This document shows, piece by piece, positions 42,767-52,425 of a stretch of 64,000 nt of DNA. Origin of the DNA: Blastococcus sp. HT6-4 (GTDB taxonomy: Bacteria; Actinomycetota; Actinomycetes; Mycobacteriales; Geodermatophilaceae); assembly GCF_039679125.1 (NCBI RefSeq), contig NZ_CP155551.1, forward strand, positions 1,488,001 through 1,552,000, in the 5' to 3' direction. The position numbers were made by a program, and so were the translations under genes. Position 1 is the stretch's first letter, and each line of letters starts with the position of its first letter. The notes below the pieces were generated by a model. It saw only the letters and a program-made list of their open reading frames with translations, made no database searches and had not been told where the DNA came from.

Positions 42767-43375
42767 CGCGGTGGCCGACCGTCGGTGGAGTGGGGCGCCC
42801 AGGGGCCCGCGTGGGGTAGCTCGGCCCCGTGACGGCGGCCGCTGTGGCGCGGGGCCGCACCCGTCTCACAGCCAGCGCGCGCGGCGGTGCCCCCCCTTCC
42901 CGCCGGTGGCTTGCCGCCGGATGTGACACGCACGCGTGACCGGTGAACGGGAAGCGCGGCCCAGGGGGCATCCCTGCCGTCCGCGCGGCCGGGCACCCGG
43001 GCTGCCCGCGGGAGTCGGTCCGGCGGCGGTCCGGGGGTCGTGTCGGCGCGGATGCGCGAACGGGGCGCTGGCCCGGCTCGAGGCGCTGACACGGGCGTCC
43101 GCCCCTCTGCTGCCGATACGGGCGGACCTCGGACCCCGGGGCACACGGGCCCAGGCGGCTTGCCGCCGGCACAGGTGTGGCAGCGGACCTCACCGGCAAC
43201 CGCGCACGGGCGTGGGCCCGCAGAGGGCGGCGCAGCTCACGGCCGCCGGGGGCGCGGCTCACATCCCCGACCAGCGGATGCCGCAGCCCCCGGCGCGGGG
43301 TGGTGGCATCGCACCACCGTGGTCGACGGGGGGTTCGCGCGGCCGGGCGAGCCGTCCACGACCGTCCCGACATGT
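42767..43375. other. Gene-free, very GC-rich stretch
   Basis: About 600 bases between convergent ctaF and qcrB. No frame shows recognisable motifs. Short inverted and direct elements are present: GTCCGCCC (43099-43106) pairs with GGGCGGAC (43121-43128), and CTTGCCGCCGG occurs twice (42909-42919 and 43159-43169). I see no tRNA or riboswitch pattern. Confidence 0.5.
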
Positions 43376-43410
43376 AGAAGGGCCCCGGTGGAAACCACCG
43401 GGGCCCTTCT
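43376..43410 (-). terminator. Strong hairpin behind qcrB
   Basis: 16-bp perfect stem (43376-43391 with 43395-43410) with a 3-nt loop, 15 nt past the qcrB stop. Confidence 0.75.
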
Positions 43411-43424
43411 GCATGAGTGACCGA

Positions 43425-45110
43425 TCAGTCGCGCGGGTCCTGCGGACGACCGCCGTCGGACGGACGGCCACCCTCGGACGGACGCCCCGAGGTCGTCAGC
43501 TCCCGCTCGGACTCACCAGCCGCGAGCCCACGGCCCTCGCCTCGCTGCTCGAGCTCCACCGCGGAGGGCCGCTCGACCGGCGAGAAGAACCCGCGGATGG
43601 CGCGACGGGCGCCACCCACCTGGTTCATGCGCTTCGGGACCGGAGCCCCGCCGTAGGCGAGCTGCCCGTGACCGTGGTCGTCGACCGGGCCGAGCGGCTG
43701 GTGCACCTCGATGAACTCGCCGCTGGGGAGCCGACGGATGACGCCGGTCTCGATGCCGTGCTCCAGCACCTCGCGGTCGTGCTGCTGCAGACCGAGGCAG
43801 ATGCGGTAGGTGATCACGTACACGATCGGCGGCAGGATGATCATGCCGATGCGGCCGCCCCAGGTCATCGCGTTCAGGCTGATGTCGAACTTGTCGGCGA
43901 CGACGTCGTTACCACCGGAGATCAACAGCACCAGGTAGAACGTCAGCGACATCGTGCCGAGCGAGGTGCGGACGGGAACGTCGCGCGGTCGCTGCAGCAG
44001 GTGGTGCGACGCGGTGTCGCCGGTCAGCTTCTGCTCGATCCACGGGTAGAACAGCAGGAGCGTGAAGATGATGCCGGGCAGCACCACGGTCGGCCAGAAC
44101 AGTGCCGGGATCGTGTAGTCCCCGGGCAGGTTCAGATCCCAGGCGGGGAACAGACGGCTCGAGCCGTCCAGCCACATGATGTACCAGTCCGGCTGCGACG
44201 CGGCCGAGACCTGGGCGGGGTTGTAGGGGCCCCACAGCCAGATCGGGTTGATCTGGACCAGACCGCCGAGTGCCGCGCAGACACCGAACACCACGAACAG
44301 CAGCCCGGTCGCCTTCCCGGCGAAGGCCGGGAAGAGGCGGTTGCCGACCACGTTGTGCTCGGTGCGCCCAGGGCCGGGGAACTGGGTGTGCTTCTGCTTC
44401 ACCAGGATCAGCAGGTGCACCGCGATGAGCGCGAGCAGGATCGCCGGGATGAGCAGGACGTGGGCGATGTAGAGCCGGCCGATGATCAGGTCGCCGATGT
44501 AGTCACCGCCGAACACCGCCCAGTGCACCCAGGTGCCGACCACCGGGATGGCCAGGATGATCGCCGACATGATCCGCAGGCCGGTACCCGAGAGCAGGTC
44601 ATCGGGGAGCGAGTATCCGGAGAAACCCTCGAGCAGGGCCAGGATCAGGATGAGGACGCCGATCAGCCAGTTGCTCTCGCGCGGCCGGCGGAACGCACCG
44701 GTGAAGAAGATGCGCAGCAGGTGCACGGCGATAGCGGCGACGAAGAGCAGGGCTGCCCAGTGGTGCAGCTGGCGCATGAAGAGCCCGCCGCGGACGTCGA
44801 AGGAGATGTCAAGCGCTGAGGCGTAGGCGATGGACATGTCCAAGCCGCGCAGCGGGTCGTAGGACCCGTCGTAGACCACCTCGGTCATCGAGGCCTGGAA
44901 GAAGAAGGTGAGGTACGTGCCCGAGAGCAGCAGGATGATGAAGCAGTAGAGGGCGATCTCCCCGAGCAGGAACGACCAGTGGTCGGGGAAGACCTTGTTC
45001 AGGGTCCGGCGGACCGGGCCGGCGAGGATCAGCCGGTCGTCGACCTGGAAGGCGGCCTTCCCGACCGCGCCCGTCGGGGCCCCCGGTGCCGAGGCGGTAC
45101 GAGCTGCCAT
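43425..45110 (-). CDS. qcrB: Cytochrome bc1 complex cytochrome b subunit
   Basis: 561-residue QcrB. Eight or more membrane helices. Heme-binding His pairs lie in [20 protein letters not shown] with [11 protein letters not shown], and [20 protein letters not shown] with [13 protein letters not shown]. The quinol-site PDW-type motif is [20 protein letters not shown], as in actinobacteria (PDWY). The extended C-terminal tail (after about 470) is hydrophilic and Gly/Arg-rich. ATG 45110 overlaps the qcrA stop by one base (TGATG). Last gene of ctaE-qcrC-qcrA-qcrB. Oxidises menaquinol and passes electrons to QcrA and QcrC in the bc1-aa3 supercomplex. Confidence 0.97.
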   Translation of the reverse strand: MAARTASAPGAPTGAVGKAAFQVDDRLILAGPVRRTLNKVFPDHWSFLLGEIALYCFIILLLSGTYLTFFFQASMTEVVYDGSYDPLRGLDMSIAYASALDISFDVRGGLFMRQLHHWAALLFVAAIAVHLLRIFFTGAFRRPRESNWLIGVLILILALLEGFSGYSLPDDLLSGTGLRIMSAIILAIPVVGTWVHWAVFGGDYIGDLIIGRLYIAHVLLIPAILLALIAVHLLILVKQKHTQFPGPGRTEHNVVGNRLFPAFAGKATGLLFVVFGVCAALGGLVQINPIWLWGPYNPAQVSAASQPDWYIMWLDGSSRLFPAWDLNLPGDYTIPALFWPTVVLPGIIFTLLLFYPWIEQKLTGDTASHHLLQRPRDVPVRTSLGTMSLTFYLVLLISGGNDVVADKFDISLNAMTWGGRIGMIILPPIVYVITYRICLGLQQHDREVLEHGIETGVIRRLPSGEFIEVHQPLGPVDDHGHGQLAYGGAPVPKRMNQVGGARRAIRGFFSPVERPSAVELEQRGEGRGLAAGESERELTTSGRPSEGGRPSDGGRPQDPRD

Positions 45111-46222
45111 CAGATGCGCTCCCGGTTCCAGTACGTGGGGCCGACGGCCTCAATGTAGTCGCTGCGGGCGACGAAGAATCCTTCGTCGTCGACGGCGATG
45201 GGCAGCTGCGGCAGCGGCCGGCTGGCCGGGCCGAAGACCGGCCTGGCGCCCTGGGTGACGTCGAACATCGACTGGTGGCAGGGGCAGAGCAGCCGGCTGG
45301 TCTCCTGCTCGTACAGCGACACCGGGCATCCGGCGTGCGTGCAGATCTTGGAGTAGGCGACGTAGTCGCCGAAGCCGAAGTCCTCCTGGCCCTCGCGGGG
45401 CTGGTCCTCGATGACCTGCTGCGGCCTGAGCCGGATGAGCATGGTCGCGGCGTCGGTCTGGAAGTTGCCGCCGGGCACGGCCGGGAACACGGTCTCCAGC
45501 GATCCGGGCTGCTGGTCGCCGGGGCGGACCGGGCTGCCGTCGATCCGAACCAGCCGGATGCCCTCGGCCCACGAGGTGCGACCGAGCGTGTTGCCGGCGC
45601 TCGGGTTGTTGATCAGCCCACCCAGCGGGGCGATCAGCATGACGCCGACGCCGACGCCCATGAAGCCGAGCGATCGGGTGATCAGCTTGCGGCGCGGCAG
45701 GCCGCTGTTGTGCAGGCCGCCGACCAACGTGGCGCCGGTGGTGACCCGGTCGAAGTGGGACCCATCGTGCTTGTCCTGGACCGCCGTCTCGTGGGGGAGG
45801 AGCTTCTTGGTGTAGAGCACCAACCCGACGCCGACCAGCGTGAGCGACAGGCCCATGAACAGCCCCAGCAGGGGGGTGAACATGGCGCTCCAGGTGGTGC
45901 CCTCCTCGGCCCACGACCACTCGGGGAGGAACCAGCCCGAGCCGATGTAGACGACCAGGAACAGGAAGGCGAAGACGCCGGCCAGGGCGAAGGTCCACCC
46001 GACCTGGCGCACGGCGCGCCGCTCGAGGGGGGACCCGGGTTCGGGACCCGGCTCGACGTGGAGGATCTCCACGCCGTCGTACCGGGCTCCGAGGAGGTCG
46101 AGCTCCTCGCGGCTCATGGCCGCGAGCTGCTCGGGGGTGTAGTCCTCGTCCGGGCCGCCGTGCAGCGGTCCCGGGGTGTCCTCGCCACCGGTCGAGCCGG
46201 GGCGGGTGTCGCGCGTGCTCAC
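45110..46222 (-). CDS. qcrA: Rieske iron-sulfur subunit of bc1 complex
   Basis: 370-residue actinobacterial QcrA with three membrane helices (about 85-106, 120-140 and 190-210) rather than one, as usual in this phylum. The 2Fe-2S site is [12 protein letters not shown] and [20 protein letters not shown] (both C-T-H and C-x-C-H boxes). Start GTG 46222 overlaps the stop of a 26-codon ORF as GTGA. Next to qcrB (overlap by one base). It receives electrons from menaquinol at QcrB. The long acidic N-terminal segment before the first helix is typical of actinobacterial Rieske proteins. Confidence 0.96.
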   Translation of the reverse strand: MSTRDTRPGSTGGEDTPGPLHGGPDEDYTPEQLAAMSREELDLLGARYDGVEILHVEPGPEPGSPLERRAVRQVGWTFALAGVFAFLFLVVYIGSGWFLPEWSWAEEGTTWSAMFTPLLGLFMGLSLTLVGVGLVLYTKKLLPHETAVQDKHDGSHFDRVTTGATLVGGLHNSGLPRRKLITRSLGFMGVGVGVMLIAPLGGLINNPSAGNTLGRTSWAEGIRLVRIDGSPVRPGDQQPGSLETVFPAVPGGNFQTDAATMLIRLRPQQVIEDQPREGQEDFGFGDYVAYSKICTHAGCPVSLYEQETSRLLCPCHQSMFDVTQGARPVFGPASRPLPQLPIAVDDEGFFVARSDYIEAVGPTYWNRERI

Positions 46223-46299
46223 GCTTCCTCCTTGCCGGCGTCCGCGGTCAGCGTTCGCGCAGCAGTCGTGTTGACCGGCGGGCTCGCAAGCTCGCTCAC
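46219..46299 (-). CDS. 26-codon ORF coupled between qcrC and qcrA
   Basis: Reads MSELASPPVNTTAARTLTAD then AGKEEA. Its GTG (46299) overlaps the qcrC stop and its TGA (46221-46219) overlaps the qcrA GTG, both as GTGA, filling the 73-nt gap exactly. It contains the qcrA ribosome-binding stretch near its end (AAGGAGG). No homologue is recognised. It could be a real small protein, a coupling device, or an N-terminal piece of QcrA separated by a frameshift. Confidence 0.4.
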   Translation of the reverse strand: MSELASPPVNTTAARTLTADAGKEEA

Positions 46300-47135
46300 G
46301 CCTTGCTCCCCATCCAGAAGATCCCGAACAGGAGGGCTCCGACGCCGACGACCCAGATGACCAGGCCCTCGCCGACGGGGCCGATGCGCCCGACCCCGGC
46401 GCCGCCCGGATCGGCCATCTCCTGCACCGTCTGGATGTAGGTGATGATCTCGCGCTTCTCCTCGGGGGTGAGCTGGTTGTCCCCGAAGACGGGCATGTTC
46501 CCCGGCCCGGTCAGCATCGCCGTGTAGATCTCGAGGTCGTTGGCGTCCTCGAGGCTCGGCGCGTCCTTGCCGGAGGAGAGCGCGCCGCCCTCGCCGACGA
46601 AGTTGTGGCAGGACGCGCAGTTGAGCCGGAAGAGCTCGCCGCCCTCGGCGATGTCGCCGCCGCGCAGGTCACCCGAGGGAAGGGTCGGGCCACCGCCGTT
46701 GGCCTGGATGTAGGCCATCAGCTGATCGATCTCCTCGTCGGAGAAGACCACCGGCTTGTCGGGCGCGTCGGCCTCCTGGCGCACCAGCGGCATGCGGCCG
46801 GTGTGCACCTGGAAGTAGACGGCGGCGGCGCCGACGCCGATCAGCGACGGGCCGCGGTTGGGCACGCCGTCGAGGTTCTCGCCGTGGCAGGTGATGCAGC
46901 TGCGGATGTACAGCTCGCGTCCCGCGGCCTCGGCGGCGGACTCGGTGGGCTCGACGGCGGCCTGCGCCGGCGCGAACACCGAGTAGAGGGCGCCGGTCAG
47001 CACCAGCGAGGCCATGAGGCCGGCGACGTTGGCCAGCCGGCGACGCTGCTTGGAGCGACGCCGCGCGCGGGCCCGGGCCGCCGGGGTGCCGGCGTCGTCG
47101 GGCTGGGCGTCGGAGTGGGGGTTCGTGGTGGACAC
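46296..47135 (-). CDS. qcrC: Diheme cytochrome c of bc1 complex
   Basis: 279-residue QcrC with two c-type heme sites: ELYIRSCITCHGENLDGVPN (CxxCH near residue 80) and FRLNCASCHNFVGEGGALS (near 178). An N-terminal basic stretch and membrane helix (LMASLVLTGALYSVFAPAQA) anchor it, and a C-terminal helix (GLVIWVVGVGALLFGIFWMG) completes the actinobacterial form, which carries electrons directly to the aa3 oxidase without soluble cytochrome c. GTG 47135; 7 nt behind ctaE. The second gene of the operon. Confidence 0.96.
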   Translation of the reverse strand: MSTTNPHSDAQPDDAGTPAARARARRRSKQRRRLANVAGLMASLVLTGALYSVFAPAQAAVEPTESAAEAAGRELYIRSCITCHGENLDGVPNRGPSLIGVGAAAVYFQVHTGRMPLVRQEADAPDKPVVFSDEEIDQLMAYIQANGGGPTLPSGDLRGGDIAEGGELFRLNCASCHNFVGEGGALSSGKDAPSLEDANDLEIYTAMLTGPGNMPVFGDNQLTPEEKREIITYIQTVQEMADPGGAGVGRIGPVGEGLVIWVVGVGALLFGIFWMGSKA

Positions 47136-47142
47136 CGGTTCC

Positions 47143-47766
47143 CTAGCGGATCAGGTAGATCGTGGCGAAGAGCCCGACCCACACGACGTCGACGAAGTGC
47201 CAGTAGTAGGAGACCACGATCGCCGAGGTCGCCTGTGCCGGCGTGAAGCGGCCCATGGTGGACCGGATGAGCACGTAGACGAAGGCCACGAGGCCACCGA
47301 TGACGTGCAGACCGTGGAAGCCCGTCGTGAGGTAGAACACCGAGCCGTAGGTGGACGAGGCGATCGTCGTGCCGTCGTGGACCAGCTCGACGTACTCGTA
47401 CGCCTGGCCGAGCACGAAGGTCAGGCCCATCAGGAAGGTGATCGTGAACCACCGCCGCAGCCCGTAGACGTTGCCCTGCTCCGCCGCGAAGACGCCGAAC
47501 TGGCAGGTCACCGAGGAGGCGACCAGGATGATCGTGAACGTCAGCGCGTACGGCAGGTTCAGCTCGGTGGGCTCCGGCGGCCACCCGTCGGTGGCCCGGG
47601 CTCGCGCGGTGAAGTACATGGCGAACAGACCGGCGAAGAACATCAGCTCGCTCGAGAGCCAGATGATCGTGCCGACGCTGACCATGTTCGGTCGGGTCAG
47701 GGAGTGCACCCGCGAGGTGTCGAAGGTGCTGCTCGCCACGGGGGCCGTTGTCACGGGGGTCATCAT
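47143..47766 (-). CDS. ctaE: Cytochrome c oxidase subunit III
   Basis: 207-residue CtaE with five to six membrane helices, for example [20 protein letters not shown] (conserved Glu) and [20 protein letters not shown] (conserved His), ending [20 protein letters not shown] as expected for a subunit III without the first two helices. ATG 47766 (a second ATG follows at once). First gene of the ctaE-qcrC-qcrA-qcrB operon, transcribed away from the receiver-like gene at 47887. Structural subunit of the aa3 oxidase. Confidence 0.96.
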   Translation of the reverse strand: MMTPVTTAPVASSTFDTSRVHSLTRPNMVSVGTIIWLSSELMFFAGLFAMYFTARARATDGWPPEPTELNLPYALTFTIILVASSVTCQFGVFAAEQGNVYGLRRWFTITFLMGLTFVLGQAYEYVELVHDGTTIASSTYGSVFYLTTGFHGLHVIGGLVAFVYVLIRSTMGRFTPAQATSAIVVSYYWHFVDVVWVGLFATIYLIR

Positions 47767-47873
47767 GGCATCGGGGGGGCCCCGTCACGACCGCGGGGGC
47801 GGTGGGCGTGGCGGCAACGTGATCAGCTCGATACCGACTCGCGGGGTTGGCCTGCGCGGACGGCTCCGGGCAC

Positions 47874-47879
47874 TAGGCT
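47874..47879 (+). promoter_or_regulatory. -10 element TAGGCT, leaderless start
   Basis: TAGGCT stands 7 nt before GTG 47887. Confidence 0.5.
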
Positions 47880-47886
47880 CGGCGGC

Positions 47887-48315
47887 GTGAGTGCTGCCGA
47901 GCCGCCCGCTGCACCGGCCACCGTCCTGGTCTACAGCCACCGACCCGAGGTCCGCGATGCCGTCCGAACGGCGGTCGGCCGGCGGCCGGCCGCGGACGTG
48001 GGGCCGCTCACCTGGGTCGAGTGCGCGACCGGTGACGAGGTGGTCTCCGCCGTGGACGCCGGAGGCATCGACCTGTGCATCCTCGACGGCGAGGCGCAGC
48101 CCACCGGAGGCCTCGCGCTGACCCGCCAGCTCGAGGTCGAGGTGGCCGACCGGCCCGCGGTCTGCGTGCTCATCGCCCGGCAGCCGGATCGGTGGCTCGC
48201 GCACTGGTCGCGGGCCGAGGCGACCCTGCCCCTCCCCGTCGATCCGCTGGTCGCGCCGGGCGTGGTCGCCGACCTGCTCCGCAGCCACGGGCGCCGCCCG
48301 GCCGCGAGCTGGTGA
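47887..48315 (+). CDS. Degenerate receiver-like protein before trpD
   Basis: 142-residue protein with a response-regulator-like fold pattern: [20 protein letters not shown] at the start, [20 protein letters not shown] followed by [20 protein letters not shown], and [20 protein letters not shown]. An Asp stands in the usual phosphoacceptor area ([12 protein letters not shown]), but the N-terminal acidic pair is missing (YSHR), so phosphorylation is doubtful. No output domain. Coupled to trpD by a GTGA overlap and conserved at this place in actinobacteria. Function unknown. Confidence 0.75.
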   Translation: MSAAEPPAAPATVLVYSHRPEVRDAVRTAVGRRPAADVGPLTWVECATGDEVVSAVDAGGIDLCILDGEAQPTGGLALTRQLEVEVADRPAVCVLIARQPDRWLAHWSRAEATLPLPVDPLVAPGVVADLLRSHGRRPAASW

Positions 48316-49382
48316 CGCGGGCAGTGCCGTCGCCGTCCGCCGCCCCGAGCTGGCCGGGGTTGCTCAACCGCCTGCTCGCGGGTGTGGACCTGTCCGCGAC
48401 CGACACGCGGTGGGCGATGCGCGAGGTAATGACCGGCGAGGCCACCCCGGCCCAGGTGGCCGGGTTCACCGTGGCCCTGCGGGCCAAGGGCGAGGCGCCG
48501 CAGGAGGTCGCCGGCCTGGCTGCCGAGATGCTCGCCCAGGCCACGCCGGTGGAGCTGCCCATGGACTGCGTCGACATCGTCGGCACCGGGGGCGACGGGG
48601 CCCACACCGTCAACATCTCGACGATGGCCGCGGTGGTGACAGCGGCTGCCGGTGCCCCGGTCGCCAAGCACGGCAACCGGGCCGCGTCGTCGTCCTCGGG
48701 CGCGGCCGACGTGCTGGAGGCGCTGGGCGTGGTCATCGATCTCCCCGCGGCGGCGGTGGCCCGCTGCGTCCGTGAAGCGGGGATCGGCTTCTTCTTCGCG
48801 CCCGTCTTCCACCCGGGCATGCGGCACGCGGCCGCGCCCCGCCGGGAGATGGGCATCGGCACGGTCTTCAACTTCCTCGGTCCCCTCACCAATCCGGCGC
48901 GCCCGGTGGCCGCGGCCATCGGCTGCGCCAATGCGCGGATGGCTCCCGTGCTCGCCGAGGTGCTCGCCGCCCGGGGGACGCGCGCGCTGGTCTTCCGCGG
49001 GGACGACGGTCTGGACGAGCTGACGACCGCGACGACGTCGGCGGTGTGGGCGGTGCGCGACGGCGCGGTGGAGGCCGACCGCGTGGACCCGGCCGTGCTC
49101 GGCATCCCGGTGCCGGCCCCCGATGCACTGCGGGGTGGTGACGCGCGCGTCAACGCGGACGTGTTCCGGCGGGTCATGGACGGCGAGCGCGGTGCGGTGC
49201 GCGACGCCGTGCTGCTCAACGCCGCTGCCGCCCTGGTGGCGTTCGACGCCCGCCCGGCCCGGCTGCACGACGCCCTGGCTGCCGGGCTGGAGCGTGCGGC
49301 CGCCGCCGTCGACGACGGGCGGGCCGCGGCGCTGCTGGACCGCTGGGTGGCCGTGACCCGCGAGGTGGCTCCGCCGCGCTGA
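48312..49382 (+). CDS. trpD: Anthranilate phosphoribosyltransferase
   Basis: 356-residue TrpD of tryptophan biosynthesis; joins anthranilate and PRPP. Signatures: [20 protein letters not shown] at the N-terminus, [20 protein letters not shown] (PRPP site, residues about 95-114), [20 protein letters not shown] (anthranilate/PRPP loop), ARREM-type [20 protein letters not shown] and [20 protein letters not shown], then [19 protein letters not shown] 48312 overlaps the stop of the preceding gene (GTGA), excluding the longer frame. The other trp genes are elsewhere. The length is normal. Confidence 0.96.
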   Translation: MTRAVPSPSAAPSWPGLLNRLLAGVDLSATDTRWAMREVMTGEATPAQVAGFTVALRAKGEAPQEVAGLAAEMLAQATPVELPMDCVDIVGTGGDGAHTVNISTMAAVVTAAAGAPVAKHGNRAASSSSGAADVLEALGVVIDLPAAAVARCVREAGIGFFFAPVFHPGMRHAAAPRREMGIGTVFNFLGPLTNPARPVAAAIGCANARMAPVLAEVLAARGTRALVFRGDDGLDELTTATTSAVWAVRDGAVEADRVDPAVLGIPVPAPDALRGGDARVNADVFRRVMDGERGAVRDAVLLNAAAALVAFDARPARLHDALAAGLERAAAAVDDGRAAALLDRWVAVTREVAPPR

Positions 49383-49472
49383 CGGAGGACCCGTCCTGCT
49401 CACGCCTCGCTCCGCGCGGGCGCGGGCCCTGGGGGGCGCCGACCCCCCGCCGGGGGTGGGTGCGGCGGCCTG

Positions 49473-49760
49473 TCAGTCCGCGGCGTCGAAGCCGATGGAG
49501 AACGCAGCCTCCAGGTCGTGTCGCGAGTAGGCGCGGAAGGCGATGTGGGTGTCGGTGTCGACGACCCCGGGCACCTTGTTGATCCGGCCGGCGATCACCT
49601 GGGCGACCTGCTCGAACTCGCGGACGCGGACGATGGCGATGAGATCGGCCTCGCCGGCGACGGAGTAGACCTCGCTCACACCGTCGAGCTCGGCGACGGC
49701 CTGCGCGACCTCGGCGATCGAGTCGGTGGCGGCATCGATCATCACGATGGCGGTGATCAC
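49473..49760 (-). CDS. Lrp/AsnC ligand-binding (RAM) domain protein
   Basis: 95-residue stand-alone RAM domain: ITAIVMIDAATDSIAEVAQA, VAELDGVSEVYSVAGEADLI, VREFEQVAQVIAGRINKVPG, VVDTDTHIAFRAYS. There is no DNA-binding HTH, so it is a sensor or allosteric partner rather than a direct regulator. Its GTG (49760) overlaps the stop of the nuclease gene as GTGA, so it is coupled to that gene. A common small actinobacterial gene at this location beside trpD. Confidence 0.88.
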   Translation of the reverse strand: MITAIVMIDAATDSIAEVAQAVAELDGVSEVYSVAGEADLIAIVRVREFEQVAQVIAGRINKVPGVVDTDTHIAFRAYSRHDLEAAFSIGFDAAD

Positions 49761-51577
49761 ACGGGGGATGCTAGCCGGGTGCGGCGCCCGGCGGGCGCAG
49801 CTGCGGCAACCCGCTCCGGCCGTGCGCGGGTGCCGAGGGATCGGCCGTCGGCGAAGGGGTCCTGCACGTCGCGCCCGGTCTCCACCCGGGTCAGGAACGC
49901 GCTGTAGCCCCCCGTGCCGGGCGCGGGGCTGGCCAGCGTGCCGGTCAGCTGGACCAGCCGGGTGCCGGGCTTCTCCAGCCAGCGGAGCACCAGTTCGGTC
50001 TCGTCGACCGACGTCGTGAGCTCGCCGGCGGCCCCGGCCACGGTCTCCGCGGTCGCCAGGAGCCCGGCCAGGACGCTGCGGACCGTGGTGCCGCGGGGAG
50101 CGTTCCCGGCGGCCGCGAGTCGGCCGAGCCGGACGACGGACAGCTCCCAGCCGCCGTCACCGTCGGGGCGGGCGAGCACGAGCTCCAGGACGGCGGCCAG
50201 TGACGCCAGCCGCTGCCGCCGACGGACCGCCCGCACGAGGACCGCGATCCGGTCGCGGAGCACGGCGGCGTCCTCGTACCGCTCCTCGTCGGCCAGCCGG
50301 TCGACCCGCTGCAGCAGCGGCGAGAGGAGCGGCCGCGGGTCATGGGTGACCGCGGCGGCGAAGACGGCGGCGACGTCGGCGTACTCCCCGACCGACTGGG
50401 CGCCGGTGCAGGGGGCGCCGCAGCGGCCCATGCCGGCCAGCGCGCAGGCGCTGACGGGAGTCCGCGGGGACAGCCGGGCGGTGCACTGTCGCAGCGGCAG
50501 GGCCTCGTGCACGGCCGCGACGGCGGCGTCGGCGGCCCGGCGATCGGGGAACGGTCCCAGGAACACCCCCGCCTCCGGACGGACGCGTCGCACGACCGAC
50601 AGCCGGGGGAAGGGTTCCTCGGTGAGCCGGACCCACAGCGCGCGCTCGGGGAAGCGGGACCGGCGGTTGTAGCGGGGCTTGTGCTCGGCGATCAGGCGCA
50701 GTTCGCGCACGGCGGCCTCGAGGGCGTGCGCGCAGGGGATCGAGTCGACCCGCTGGGCCAGGCCCACCATCTCGGTGATCCGGCTGCGCTGCTCGCCGGA
50801 GGTGAAGTAGCTGCGGACCCGGCTGCGCAGGTCGGTGGAGGTGCCGACGTAGAGCGGCTCGTCGTTCGGTCCGCGGAAGAGGTAGACGCCGGGACCGTGC
50901 GGGACGCCGTCGGCCAGGTGCCGCTTGCGGCGCCGTTCCGGATCGACCTGGCGGGTGAGACCGGTGAGCTCCTCGAGCGTGGTGATCCCCAGCGGGCCGA
51001 GGCGTTCGAAGAGACCGTGCAGGACGTCGACGGTCGCGCGGGCGTCGTCGAGCGCGCGGTGCGTGGGGGAGGTGGCGGCCGAGAAGTAGGGGGCCAGCGT
51101 GGCCAGCTTGCAGTTGGGCACCTCGTCGCGGGTGAGCAGCCGCCGGGCGAGGACGGCCGTGTCCACCGACGCCGAGGTGGGCCAGACCAGGGCGTTCTCG
51201 GCGCAGGCCGCCTTGAGGAAACCCAGGTCGAAGGGGGCGTTGTGCGCGACCAGGACCGCGCCTCGCGCGAACTCCAGGAACGTCGGGAGGACGGCCCCGA
51301 TGCGCGGTGCCGCGGCGACCATCGCCGAGGTGATCCCGGTGAGCACGCTGATGTAGGGCGGGATCTCGTGGCCGGGGTCGACCAGCGTCTGGAACTCCCC
51401 GAGCACCTGGCCGCCCCGGATCTTCACCGCGCCGATCTCGGTGATCGCGCTGTCCTTGGGCGAACCGCCGGTGGTCTCCAGGTCGACGACCACGAAGGTG
51501 ACCTCGGCCAGCGGCGTACCCAGCTCCTCGATGGCGACCTGCTGGTAGCGCTGCGACGCGGTGGGGAGTGGTGGCAC
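49757..51577 (-). CDS. DEDDh exonuclease fused to GIY-YIG/UvrC-like domains
   Basis: 606-residue multidomain nuclease. The N-terminal DEDDh exonuclease (residues about 20-185) shows FVVVDLETTGGSPKDSAITE, VLVAHNAPFDLGFLKAACAE and THRALDDARATVDVL. A GIY-YIG domain follows (about 225-305) with GPGVYLFRGPNDEPLYVGTS and TDLRSRVRSYF, then UvrC-like segments with RRSRFPERALWVRLTEEPFP and the Cys-containing region CTARLSPRTPVSACALAGMG. This polIII-epsilon/UvrC-like architecture is conserved in actinobacteria and thought to act in DNA repair, distinct from UvrC proper. GTG 51577 with TAGCGT at 7 nt. The coupled RAM gene follows. Confidence 0.92.
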   Translation of the reverse strand: MPPLPTASQRYQQVAIEELGTPLAEVTFVVVDLETTGGSPKDSAITEIGAVKIRGGQVLGEFQTLVDPGHEIPPYISVLTGITSAMVAAAPRIGAVLPTFLEFARGAVLVAHNAPFDLGFLKAACAENALVWPTSASVDTAVLARRLLTRDEVPNCKLATLAPYFSAATSPTHRALDDARATVDVLHGLFERLGPLGITTLEELTGLTRQVDPERRRKRHLADGVPHGPGVYLFRGPNDEPLYVGTSTDLRSRVRSYFTSGEQRSRITEMVGLAQRVDSIPCAHALEAAVRELRLIAEHKPRYNRRSRFPERALWVRLTEEPFPRLSVVRRVRPEAGVFLGPFPDRRAADAAVAAVHEALPLRQCTARLSPRTPVSACALAGMGRCGAPCTGAQSVGEYADVAAVFAAAVTHDPRPLLSPLLQRVDRLADEERYEDAAVLRDRIAVLVRAVRRRQRLASLAAVLELVLARPDGDGGWELSVVRLGRLAAAGNAPRGTTVRSVLAGLLATAETVAGAAGELTTSVDETELVLRWLEKPGTRLVQLTGTLASPAPGTGGYSAFLTRVETGRDVQDPFADGRSLGTRARPERVAAAAPAGRRTRLASPV

Positions 51578-51584
51578 GGCCGGG

Positions 51585-51590
51585 ACGCTA
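51585..51590 (-). promoter_or_regulatory. -10 element TAGCGT, leaderless start of nuclease gene
   Basis: TAGCGT on the minus strand, 7 nt before GTG 51577. Confidence 0.45.
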
Positions 51591-51745
51591 GGTCGGGGTG
51601 CTGACAGTCCGGGGGACGCGCGCCGCCACGCGGAGCCGTGGCGGCGACAGCGCGGGTGCCCGGCCGGCCGGACCGGTCGGCGGCCGAGCGGAACTGTCGG
51701 TGCCTGCACCTAGCGTCCGCGGCGACTCACGGAGGAGAAGAAGCG

Positions 51746-52072
51746 ATGCTCATCGACTGCGACACCTGCACCGCGCGTGGAACCGGCTGCGCCGATTGCG
51801 TGGTCACCGTTCTGCTGGGCGCCCCACCGGGATGGCAGGGGGTCGATCCGGTGGTGGTGCCGATGACCGGGCGGCCGGCGCGTGACGTCCCGGCCGCGCT
51901 CGCCGCGGAGGACGTGGTGGTGCCCCCGCCCGGCGTGGTGGTGGAGTTCGACGACGTGGAGCGCCGGGCGGTCCGGGCGCTGGCCGACGGTGGCCTGGTG
52001 CCGCCGCTGCGCCACCGCGAGGGCGCGGAGGAGTCGGGCAGCGGGGGCTCCGGCGGCCGCCGCACCGGCTGA
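51746..52072 (+). CDS. Small cysteine-motif conserved protein
   Basis: 108-residue protein. It opens MLIDCDTCTARGTGCADCVV with four cysteines (C-x-x-C, then C-x-x-C) resembling a zinc or Fe-S knuckle, then TVLLGAPPGWQGVDPVVVPM, and VEFDDVERRAVRALADGGLV, ending in a Gly/Ser/Arg-rich tail. A conserved actinobacterial small protein with no known function to me. ATG 51746 with GGAGGAGAAG just upstream. Confidence 0.75.
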   Translation: MLIDCDTCTARGTGCADCVVTVLLGAPPGWQGVDPVVVPMTGRPARDVPAALAAEDVVVPPPGVVVEFDDVERRAVRALADGGLVPPLRHREGAEESGSGGSGGRRTG

Positions 52073-52284
52073 CCTGCGCGTCGGCGGTGCCCGCGAGTGC
52101 CCGGTCGAGGTCCTGGCACGCGTCAGGCGCGCCGTGTCACCCGTCCGTGGACGCCTCGCGCGTATCCGGCTGTCCCGTTTGTCCCGGCCATGATCACGGT
52201 CGTAGGGTCGTCGCCGTCCGGACGGGTGGTCGTCATCCGCAGATGGATGGCCCCGGCCGGACACCGCCTAATCACCGGACGGCG

Positions 52285-52425
52285 CGCACCACCGGCGCCC
52301 GAGGTGAACCGGGGACCCACCGCACTCCTGGGGTGAGTTCTCCCGCGGCCGGCACGCCGGCGAGCGGGGGATAGGGCCAGTCTTCCCAGCCCGAACCCGT
52401 CAGCTAACTCGGTCGGCGGTCGCAG
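52285..52425 (+). promoter_or_regulatory. c-di-AMP (ydaO/yuaA-type) riboswitch
   Basis: The non-coding leader of the NlpC/P60 gene carries the ydaO signatures in order: GAGGTGAACCGGGGACCCAC (52301-52320), GGGGTGAGTTC (52330-52340), GATAGGG (52370-52376), and CCCGAACCCGTCAGCTAAC then TCGGTCGGCGG (52390-52419). The last block matches the strongly conserved 3' part of the class. In actinobacteria such riboswitches precede cell-wall hydrolase and resuscitation genes, as here. Confidence 0.82.

Noticed and set aside
48840-48900. Possible second start or promoter inside trpD
   Set aside because: No -10-like hexamer with proper spacing and the TrpD domain is continuous.
49430-49450. GGGGGG/CCCCCC hairpin behind trpD as a terminator
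   Set aside because: Short, slippage-prone G/C-run with a poor loop; not strong enough to call.
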